In this document: positions 23,701 to 35,700 of the stretch, piece by piece
Layout of the letters: every line of letters begins with the position of its first letter
How positions within the stretch are numbered: the first letter of the stretch is position 1
Origin: Oryzias latipes
Taxonomy: Eukaryota > Chordata > Actinopteri > Beloniformes > Adrianichthyidae
DNA length: 64,000 nucleotides
Assembly: GCF_002234675.1 (NCBI RefSeq)
Contig: NC_019867.2
Coordinates: forward strand, 29,563,166 to 29,627,165
Reading direction: 5' to 3'
The notes under the pieces: model-generated
The model's database searches: none
Seen by the model: only the letters and a program-made list of their open reading frames with translations
What the model was told of the DNA's origin: nothing
Translations under genes and position numbers: made by a program

Positions 23701-26700
23701 GGAACACCTGTGCTGACAGGAACTGTGTGGGAAGTGAATGGTTTTAATTGAATTAATTGGGTGCAGTCTGAGAGGACAGAGTGGAACCAGTTGAGAGGTA
23801 TGTTTGTGACACCTATGGCGGATCATCTATCTAGCAGGATGGTATGAGCGATGGTACCGAAGGCTGAGCTCAAATCGAGGAAGAGGAGGATGGAGAGTAG
23901 GCCGGAGTCAGAAGCAAGGAGAAGGTCGTTTTGAAATATATTTAGCCTTTTCTCAGGAAAAAGTCAGAACAATCGAGTCCAAAAAGGGTCCTTAGGGTCG
24001 GTTTTACTAGTGTCAAATTTCCAAGCAGGTCATATTTGACCCCAACAGTATAAAAGGGGTAAAAGAACCAAAGCAGAAAGTAGAAGAGGCACCTTTCCTA
24101 TGGCAGACCAGACACTCCACGCTGGCATGAAGCTTCCTCAGCTGGGCGTCCAGGTTCTCAAAATGCTGCTGCTTCTCCTCGAACCACTGACACACAAACA
24201 CACTGTAATTTAGTTAGGCTTCTCAACACTAAATATTAGGCCTGCACAATAAATCGCATATTTATTGTTTTCGCGATGGTTTTCAAGCTGTGTAATACGC
24301 ATATCGCAAAAGACGGTGGAAATTGCAATAAACCTTAAATGTGCTAAAACAATCTTATGGCAGCTTGACGTGTTAAAAAAAAATCAAATAAATCCATGTA
24401 TGTAATTGACCAATCAGATGGACGACTTATGTTAGATACTCGCCTCCTATGTAGACGAGGGTCATTTAGAGTATAATTTCAGCTTTTTTGACTCTTTTCA
24501 ATTAAACTGTTCCAGTGAAATGAAAATGATGTTTTGGTTGTTTTGCTATTTCTTCATGTATCGCATGTTATTTCGTCATCGCAATACTGATCATTAATAT
24601 CGCAAGTTTTCCTCATATCATGCAGCCCTACTAAATATCTTCACCCTTTTTTTTTTTCAAACTCCTTCTGACTTTGGTTTATCCTTTTGTGCTGCTGTTT
24701 TCACCAGAACCAGTTTTGATCTAAAAGGCTTCTACCGCTTTAATTAAAGTACAACAACTAACAAAACAGAGCAAACGACAACATGCGTGAGAGTGGCATG
24801 TGAAGGCAACACGGTTGGAGGAGCATTTGTCCCTGGGACCCCCCTTCCCCTCCCCCTCCACTCACAGCATCAGACTCGTTCATCTTGATGGTCATTTTGT
24901 TGACGGCTTCGGCGGCCTTGTTGACCATCCTCAGGATCCCGGCGCTGCTGAGAGCCTGAGTGTTGACGGCCCGCGGCAACTAAAGCACACAACAAACAAG
25001 CAGACATCCGTTAATCAGTCGTGTCGTCAGTCGTGTTAGCCGATTTATCCGGTCGTCTCTGTAACTTGCTCTACATTTACAGTTTTCATTTTCCTGCTCC
25101 ATCTCCCCCCTCCCCCTCTTGATTGCCATGTCTTCCACGTTTTAGCTCCAATCACTGAGACTGCAGCCTCTTTATGCGCCGAGCAGCAAAAACCGACACG
25201 GAACCGGCGCCGTCAGCCTGAGAGCGGCGGCCCGTCCATCTGGAAACCGCCTCATTTTTCTTCATTTCGGAAAAGTTTACTTTTTTCCGGACGTGCTGGG
25301 TTTTCCTCCCGCCCACCCCCCACCCCCCCCATCTAATTTAACAGGAGCCGCGGCGCTCCGTCCCCGGGGCCCTCCGTAAAGAAGGGACAAGGGTAAATGA
25401 GTGGAGGGGTGTAAAAACAGCTTTAAATTGCAGTGCACCCCCCCACCCCACACACCTCTGGTTTCATTAAGCGGGCCAAAAGGGTCGACACGCTCGGTGT
25501 AGCGTCCGAGCGATTCATCTGTTAAGTCCGTGACACAAAGCTATTTATTCTGGACGAGAGAAGGCCTCACAACACAATCCTACCGCAGACGGCAGCTTTG
25601 GGGATGGGGGGGCAGTTAAAGAGGACCATATTTTAGAGCATTTCTCCAGAAAGAGGCCCGCAGGTCTTATGAGGCCGGATAGTAGATTTTTCCGTGGTTG
25701 TTCTCAGGTGTTGGGACAGGAAGATGCCGTCTGTGGGTGAGTGTCGGGGCTTCGAGTCTCATCGCTGACTGTAAATGAGACTGTATGTGAAAGTATGCGG
25801 TGGCTGCTGGCACCCCATGTCCAAAAACATTTTCAGCTTTGTTAGTATAAGTGTTGCATAACGGTGCAAAGTCGCCATGAAAAGCCGCTTTTCTCCGTGT
25901 CAGAATCAGCTGCGGGGTAAAGAGTTACAGTGTGCCAAAGAGCGTGCGTTTTCATGGATTTCTGAGCGCCCCAAACCCAAATCAATCCAAAGTTCTGTTG
26001 AGGCACCTAGCCTCAAATTATTGCCCAGACCGAGGCTTCCCACACAAGCTGCTGAAAAAAGGGAGCTCAATCTAAATCCAAATCCAAAAGGAAACCAAGT
26101 GTGCCTGCAAACAAGCTTCTGGGAGTTTCAGAGCAGAGCTGCAGATCGACCGGCAGCAGGCGGGGGTTCGGCTCCGCCTGCTGATGTGTTGATTTTCCGC
26201 AGTGAAGCGTTGAAGCAGGAGCCGTTTAAGTAACGAGCGCGCTCCACCGCCGCACTCCAGAGGTGGGGTGATAATGAGCAGGCCTGCAGGTAAATCTGTC
26301 ATCTCATCTGCTTTTACCTCTGAGCTCTCCAGGAACTGCAGCACATCGGGATCCTTCAGCAGGATGGGATGCTTCACCGTTCTCATCAGATACCTGAAAC
26401 ACACAGAGCCAGCGGATCAACTGAAGCGCAGCTCGTCCTGGAGGCCAGTTTGACTTCAGAAATGGCTGCTCCTACTTTAAAGCTTTACTTTTCGCAGCTC
26501 CTGAGCTTCCGTTTGAAACAACAAATTTGATTCAACAGCTCACATGCGCACACACAACTTTCACCATCTCACAGCAAACAAGGAGTCACAAAAAGGATCA
26601 CAAAAGCTCTGTGGAAAAAGTAAGGTTGTGTTCACTACTCAGCGCACTTCTGTGGATTCACCAGTTTTCTGGGGGGGTTCAGATCTACAATTCCAAAATG

Positions 26701-29700
26701 GAGTGCCCAGAAGTCTGTGAAAAACCAGTGTGCCTCATTGTTTACTAAAATGGCAAACATAGACCACAATGCATTGCGTTTGGACAATTTTTTTTGTGAA
26801 AAACGTGTATTTAAATGAATTTTTTTATGCAAGTTCATGCAAGTTTTCACCATCAGAGTGGATCCATTAATAGATAGTCTATGTAAAATGTTCATATTAA
26901 TTAGCCTTTTACTTTGGTAAATCTGTGATGTTATATTTGCTATTTAAAAAAAAAAAGTATGGCGTCCGAATTGCATTAAAATCCAGAGCACTGGATAGTC
27001 TGACATAGTCTTACTAATTACATCAGGTCACCATAGTAACCGTGAGAACAGGAGCTTTGTCAGCAAGGAAGATGTGGAAGAAGTCTAAAGTTGACCCATG
27101 AATGGCCGACATCCCAGCCTCCGTCCAATCCTGAGAGACCAAAAACCTCCGTGAGGAAACAACGATCGTAGATTTGATCAGGACCGAGAGCCGCCAAACC
27201 TGCAGCTGCTGGGAGCCTCAGTGAAGTAAGAAAACTGTCAAAGTGAAGGACAGAAGGGAGATCCTTTTCTCAGCTGTTCGCAGCATGAACCACGTTTGAC
27301 ATCCACACTCAACTTTTCTACAAATTAGGAATTTTGTCCTCATTAACCTCACCAGTGTGTGTGTGTGTGTGTGTGTACATCCATCAGCGTGAAGTTCTAC
27401 AGATCTGGGCTCCGTCAGCTGTCACTGGCTGACCTTCCTGTCAATCAAAGCCCCTCGGTAAAGGCCAACAGAATGTCAGTCCCGCCCCCTCTCCTCCCTC
27501 CTGTTTTGGTATTCAGCGCGCACATACACACACACACACCTACGCACACACGCAGGTGTGAGGATATGTTGTGTTAATGATGTGTCTAATACTTGTAGTT
27601 TAACCTTTCGGCCTGTAAAGCTCTGCTGTTGGTGTGTAACGTGCACGCACGTGCACTTCTTCTTTAGTTGTTGTTCTGTCAGTTGTTCTGGTTTTTCCGG
27701 TTCTTATTTCCAGGAACAATCCGTTAGTCCAGTCAGAAAAAGTGTGATAACCGAACATTGGGCCGTGATGCTCTAACGGGCCAAATGTCGATGCAGAGAC
27801 CCCACGAACAGCTGCTGATCAGCATTAACTCACACCCTACCAGCTGCTGTTGGACGTCCCTTTACTGGTGGAACCAGCTGCCAGCTGAGTTCCTTAAAAA
27901 CGGGTCCAGGCAGATTCAGGACAGGGTTCTGGGTCTGTGGTTCTGGATAACTAAAAGCTTCAGCTCATTTTTCATCAAAACCTTTTTTTTTTAATCAAGT
28001 TATGTAATTTCAAAATGTGGATTTGAGCGAAGGCATGAACTCCCACTGTCCTTGAATGCACCAGGATCAGTTTCAGCTTCAGGTGTTTGTGGCTGGTTAG
28101 CATGGCTGTGGCTTGGTCTTCGTCGTACCTCTCTAGAGCCGACCTCCTCTTCTCCACAAACTCGTTGGACGACTGGTCCTCCTTCCCCACCTTCACCTTC
28201 GTCATCCCTGAAGAAAAGGAGGCGTTTATGTCAAACGTGAAGCTTTGCGAATCTGACTTGCCTGCTGGTTGAACGAGGTCATCGCTGTGTGATTGCAGAT
28301 AAAGCCTGTCTGTCTTTTCACATTACATGTAACCATTGATCAGTTTAAATCGGTTAAATGCCTCTGTTGGGGTACCTCAGGGCCCAATACTTGGTCCACT
28401 GTTTTTCTCTTTTATTAGTAACATGTTTTCTTACGATTTTCCAATACAAGCAGATGTAATTAAGTGTAGAAAAGCTTCAAGAGCATCTTCACCTCTGACC
28501 TCTACAGTGGCTCCTGCCAACGAAGAAAATGGGTTTTGGATGTTCGCACAAACAACTGGATCAACGACCTTTGAATCGTTTTGAGAGGAAAACTACTCAA
28601 AATAATAAACTTCAGTTGATTTCACCCAAAATTAATCACTTAAGTTTTAAGAGACAAAATTAAAAGAGCAGCTAAAACTCTGAAATGTAACATTATGAAC
28701 AGATGAGTTAGTTTAGATTCTGCTAGAATAACTGATTCCACATTAAAGCACCAGTTGGTCCTGACATCTTCATCGTCCTTTCCCCGCTGTCCTTCAGTCA
28801 GGAGGACAGCCACAGAGACTGACGTTCAGGTAACTAGAAGCTCTGGCTAGCTCAACGTACCCACAATGCTTTTCTCCGGCGCAGGAGGAACGATGTATCC
28901 GATGTGCAAGTATTTCGAGGCCAGTTTGCTGTGCAGACCCAGAAAATCGCTGAAGCGCCTTTTTACCGAGAAGTCCCTCTGCTTGAAAAGCGCCACGGAG
29001 GTCTGAGGCACGAAGACAAAGAGGTGGTGAGGAGACCGCGAAGGGAAGGAAGACCCGCAGGGACACAAGTCCTTTTCAGAACCACCACAAACCCAGAAGG
29101 CTCTGCCTGCGTAGGGATGGAGGATGTTCTCACCTTAGTTGTCACCTTGTAGGCCATGTAAGCGTTCATCCCGTCACCTGAAGAACAAAACCAGAAGCTT
29201 AGACACACAGTACATCAAGCCTGACATGGAGGACGGAATGGAAACGTTCCAGATCAGATCTTCAGATCAGTTTGATGCCAGGAGCCCACCCGAACCTGTC
29301 AGACAAACTTCCACCAGGGGGCACTCTGCTCTCAGCCTGCATCACAGTCTGTTTATATTTACAATCAACAGCAGGAAACCAACCGATGGGTTACAGAGTA
29401 AACTGAGATGATTTCATTGCTCCAGAACTTTCCAGGTAATTCCAGGACTCACCAACTTTCTCTGGGTCGGACACAGATATGTGAATGTCGAAAGAATCCC
29501 CGCCCTCCTCTTCTTCAATCTGCAGAAAAAAACAGCAAAACAATAAACATCTGTAAGAATAAAACGCTAACCACCGGATCCTCTCCAATGAACAAACATG
29601 ACATTTCCATTATCCTTATGAAACAAGAGCGTCACATGACTTTCAGAACTATTTTCTGCCTCAGACCAAAGCCTGAAAACACAGAGATGTTTCACAATAA

Positions 29701-32700
29701 AAGTCCAGTGGGAGCAGCAGTTTCCCTTTGTTGAGAAATTTAATAGACGTTTTATTTGACTGTGTGCAAAGTCTGTCTATAAAATCCAACACATAGTTCA
29801 CACTTTTCAATAACCTGGATAATAAATGAGGAAAAATATAACAAACAAGCAGAAAATATAAGGTCAGTGTACAAAAATATACCTTTAAGAATTCATTTAA
29901 AAAACTAATTTGAAAAAAGTTTACTCGAAATTTAATCTTTAATCTTCAGAAAACAAGGAAAATTTGAACAATTCCCTTTTCTAGGTGTACGTGTTTGTCC
30001 TTTATGAAATCACTTTTTAACAAACTAAGGTAAACATTGACGTGTTTTGGGAAGAATATGTGAAATTTTCTTACACTTTTAGTGTAAATTTACGATAAAC
30101 TGCAAATGATCAGAAAAGGCTTAAATAAAAAAAAAAAGGAATAAATTCTGTTGAATCCTGATGACTACAAAAAAATCCAATATGACTGGAGGGACGATTA
30201 TTAACGACTGGAAAATGATAGAATAAAAAGAATATAATTATATTTGTATTATTGTCTTAAAAAATGTATATATTATATTAATATAACCTGAATTGTTAAA
30301 TACATCAAAATAACTAAATACTAACAGAATCACAATACTTGATCAAAGTTAACTCCATTTTTGTTTCAATTTAGAGAAATGAAAAATGAAAGAAATAAAA
30401 CTTTGTAACCTCAAAGGTCTTCTCAGAACTTTAGCGTTTGCAGCTTCTAAAAGTTGTTTTTGCTTTAAAAGCTCATGAATTGACCTAACGTCTAACATAA
30501 AGAAATGATAAAAGCACTTCAGAAAGTGTGGACGTACACTAAATGTAAGTAGATAAAATCCCAACATTACATTTTTTTAAAGGTCAAAAGTCAATGTTTA
30601 TTGTATCTAAATGTGTAACTAGAAAGCTGTCATTTCAAACGTCTTGCTGTCATAAAAGTAAATGGCTAACAGACAAGAGAGGCGACGTGAATGCGCCGTT
30701 ACCTCATCAAAGGAAGAGTGGGTGAACATGTCGTCGTGGGCGTGGCCGATGCGAGGGCTGATGACTGAGATGGGCGGAGTGATGGGGGTGATGGCGGGGG
30801 AGGGTCCTTCAGATAACAAAACGTCTCTCTCTGGACTGTCCAGCGACACCTCCTCTGTGGCCTCTGCAACATACAAGAACGTCACCGTATGTTCCTAAGC
30901 AACACACAAGAACGTCACCGCGGGTTCCTTAGTAACACACAAGAACGTCACCGTATGTTCCTGAGCAACACAGGAGAACGTCAGCACGGGTTCCTGAGCA
31001 ACACACAAGAACGTCACCGTATGTTCCTGAGCAACACAGGAGAACGTCACCACGGGTTCCTGAGCAACACACAAGAACGTCATCGCAGGTTCCTGAGCAA
31101 CACACAAGAACGTCAACGTATGTTCCTGAGCAACACACGAGAACGTCACCACGGGTTCCTGAGAAACACACGAGAACGTCACCACGGGTTCCTTAGCAAC
31201 ACACGAGAACGTCACCAAAGTTTCCTGAGCAACACACAAAAACGTCACCGCAGGTTCCTGAGCAATACACGAGAACGTCACCGCAGGTTCCTGAGCAACA
31301 CACGAGAACGTCACCACGGGTTCCTGAGAAACACACGAGAACGTCACCACGGGTTCCTGAGCAACACACTAGAACATCACAGCACGTTCCTGAGCAACAC
31401 ACGAGAACGTCACCACGGGTTCCTGAGCAACACACGAGAACGTCACCGTATGTTCCTAAGCAACACACAAGAACGTCACCGCAGGTTCCTTGGCAACACA
31501 CAAGAACGTCACCTTATGTTCCTGAGCAACACAGGAGAACGTCAGCACGGGTTCCTGAGCAACACACAAGAACGTCATCGCAGGTTCCTGAGCAACACAC
31601 GAGAACGTCACCACGGGTTCCTGAGAAACACACGAGAACGTCACCGTGGGTTCCTTAGCAACACACGAGAACGTCACAGCAGGTTCCTGAGCAACACACG
31701 AGAACGTCACCACGGGTTCCTGAGCAACACACAAGAAAGTCACCACGGGTTCCTGAGCAACACACTAGAACATCACCGCACGTTCCTGAGCAACACACGA
31801 AAACGTCACCACGGGTTCCTGAGCAAACACACGAGAACGTCACCACGGGTTCCTGAGCAACACACAAGAATGTCACCAAAGGGTTCCTGAAGCAACACAC
31901 GAGAACGTCACCACGGGTATCTGAGCAACACACGAGAACGTCACCACGGGTTCCTTAGCAACACACAAGAAAGTGACCGCACGTTCCTGAGCAACACACA
32001 AGAACGTCACCGCACGTTCCTGAGCAACACACAAGAACGTCACCACGGGTTCCTGAGAAACACACAAGAACGTCACCGTGGGTTCCTTAGCAACACACGA
32101 GAACGTCACCGCAGGTTCCTGAGCAATACACGAAAACTTCACCACAAGTTCCTGAGCAACACACGAGAACGTCACCGCAGGTTCCTGAGCAACACACGAG
32201 AACGTCACCACGGGTTCCTGAGCAACACACAAGAAAGTCACCACGGGTTCCTGAGCAACACACTAGAACATCACCGCACGTTTTCTGAGCAACACACGAG
32301 AACGTCACCACGGGTTCCTGAGCAACACACGAGAACGTCACCGCACGTTCCTGAGCAACACACAAGAATGTCACCACGGGTTCCTGAGCAACACACGAGA
32401 ACGTCACCACGGGTTCCTTAGCAACACACAAGAAAAGTGACCGCACGTTCCTGAGCAACACACAAGAACGTCACCGCACGTTCCTGAGTAACACACAAGA
32501 ACGTCACCACGGGTTCCTGAGCAACACACGAGAACGTCACCGCACGTTCCTGAGCAACAAATGACAACGTCACCACGGGTTCCTTAGCAACACACAAGAA
32601 AGTCACCGCAAGTTCCTGAGCAACACACAAGAATGTCACCGCACGTTCCTGAGCAACACACAAGAACATCACCACGGGTTCCTGAGCAACACACGAGAAC

Positions 32701-35700
32701 GTCACCACGGGTTCCTTAGCAACACACAAGAAAGTGACCGCACGTTCCTGAGCAACACACAAGAACGTAACCGCACGTTCCTGAGCAACACACAAGAACG
32801 TCACCACGGGTTCCTGAGAAACACACGAGAACGTCACCGTGGGTTCCTTAGCAACACACGAGAACGTCACCAAAGGTTCCGGAGCAACACACAAAAACGT
32901 CACCGCAGGTTCCTGAGCAATACACGAAAACTTCACCACAAGTTCCTGAGCAACACACGAGAACGTCACCGCAGGTTCCTGAGCAACACACGAGAACGTC
33001 ACCACGGGTTCCTGAGCAACACACAATAAAGTCACCACGGGTTCCTGAACATCACACAAGAAAGTCACCACGGGTTCCTGAGCAACACACTAGAACATCA
33101 CCGCACGTTTCCTGAGCAACACACGAGAACGTCACCACAGGTTCCTGAGCAACACACGAGAACGTCACCGCACGTTCCTGAGCAACACACAAGAATGTCA
33201 CCACGGGTTCCTGAGATACACACGAGAACGTCACCACGGGTTCCTTAGCAACACACAAGAAAGTGACCGCAGGTTCCTGAGCAACACACAAGAACGTCAC
33301 CGCACGTTCCTGAGCAACACACAAGAACATCACCACGGGTTCCTGAGCAACACACGAGAACGTCACCGCACGTTCCTGAGCAACAAACGACAACGTCACC
33401 ACGGGTTCCTTAGCAACACACAAGAAAGTCACCGCACGTTCCTGAGCAACACACAAGAACGTCACCGCACGTTCCTGAGCAACACACAAGAACGTCACCA
33501 CGGGTTCCTGAGCAACACACGAGAACGTCACCGCACGTCCCTGGGAAACACACGAGTGTCACCATGGGTCCCTGAGCAACACACAAAAACGTCACCGCAG
33601 GTTCCTGAGCAACACACGAGAACGTCACCACGGGTTCCTGAGCAACACACAAGTTTGTCATCACGGGTTCCTGAGCAACACACTAGAACATTACCGCACG
33701 TTCCTGAGCAACACACGAGAACGTCACCACGGGTTCCTGAGCAACACACGAGAACGTCACCACGGGTTCCTGAAAAACACGCGAGAACGTAACCGCAGGT
33801 TCCTGAGCAACACACGAGAACGTCACCACGGGTTCCTGAGCAACACACGAGACAGCACCACGGGTTCCTGAGCAACACACCAAAACGTCACCGCAGGTTC
33901 CTGAGCAACACACGAGAACGTCACCACAGGTTCCTGAGCAACACACAAAAAGGTCACCGCAGGTTCCTGAGCAACACACGAAAACGTCACCGCATGTTCC
34001 TGAGTAACACACGACAACGTCACCACGGGTTCCTTAGCAACACACGACAACCTCACCACGGGTTCCTTAGCAACACACGAGAACGTCACCGCAGGTTCCA
34101 GAGCAACACACAAGAACGTCACCGCAGGTTCCTGAGCAACACAGAAGAACGTCACCGCACGTCCCTGAGCAACACACGAGAACATCACCACGGGTTCCTG
34201 AGCAACACACAAAAACGTCACCGCAGGATCCTGAGCAATACACGAGAACGTCACCGCACGTCCCTGAGCAACACACGAGAACGTCACCACGGGTTCCTGA
34301 GCAACACACGAGAACGTAACCGCAGGTTCCTGAGCAACACACGAGAACGTCACCACGGGTTCCTGAGCATCACACCAAAACGTCACCGCAGGTTCCTGAG
34401 CAACACACAAAAACGTCACCACGGGTTCCTGAGCACCACACAAGAATGTCACCACGGGTTCCTGAACAACACACTAGAACATTACCGCACGTTCCTGAGC
34501 AACACACGAGAACGTCACCACGGGTTCCTGAGCAACACACGAGAACGTCACCGTGTGTTCATTAGCAACACACAAGAACGTCACCACAGGATCCTGAGGA
34601 ACACAGGAGAATGTCACCACGGGTTCCTGAGCAACACACAAAAACGTCACCGCAGGTTCCTGAGCAACACACGAGAACGTCACCGAAGGTTCCTGAGCAA
34701 CACACGAGAACGTCACCACGGGTTCCTGAGCAACACACGAGACAGCACCACGGGTTCCTGAGCAACACACCAAAACGTCACCGCATGTTCCTGAGTAACA
34801 CACGACAACGTCACCACGGGTTCCTTAGCAACACACAACAACGTCACCGAAGGTTCCTGAGCAACACACGAAAACTTAACCACGGGTTCCTGAGCAACAC
34901 ACGAGACAGCACCACGGGTTCCTGAGCAACACACCAAAACGTCACCGCAGGTTCCTGAGCAACACACGAGAACGTCACCACAGGTTCCTGAGCAACACAC
35001 AAAAAGGTCACCGCAGGTTCCTGAGCAACACACGAAAACGTCACCGCATGTTCCTGAGTAACACACGACAACGTCACCACGGGTTCCTGAGCAACACACG
35101 ACAACGTCACCACGGGTTCCATAGCAACACACGAGAACGTCACCGCAGGTTCCAGAGCAACACACAAGAACGTCACCGCAGGTTCCTGAGCAACACACAA
35201 GAACGTCACCGCACGTCCCTGAGCAACACACGAGAACGTCACCACGGGTTCCTGAGCAACACACAAGAACGTCACCACGGGTTCTTGAGCAACACACGAG
35301 AACGTCACCGCAGGATCCTGAGCAACACACAAGAACGTCACCACGGGTTCCTGAGCAACACACAAGAACGTCACCGCACGTCCCTGAGCAACACACAAGA
35401 ACGTCACCACGGGTTCCTGAGCAACACAAGAGAACGTCACCACGGGTTCCTGAGCAACACACAAGAACGTCACCACGGGTTCCTGAGCAACACACAAGAA
35501 CGTCACCGCACGTCCCTGAGCAACACACGAGAACGTCACCACGGGTTCCTGAGCAACACACGAGAACGTCACCACGGGTTCCTGAGCAAAACACAAGAAC
35601 GTCACCGCAGGTTCCTGAGCTACACACGAGAACGTCACCACGGGTTCCTGAGCAAAACACAAGAACGTCACCGCAGGTTCCTGAGCAACACACGAGAACG

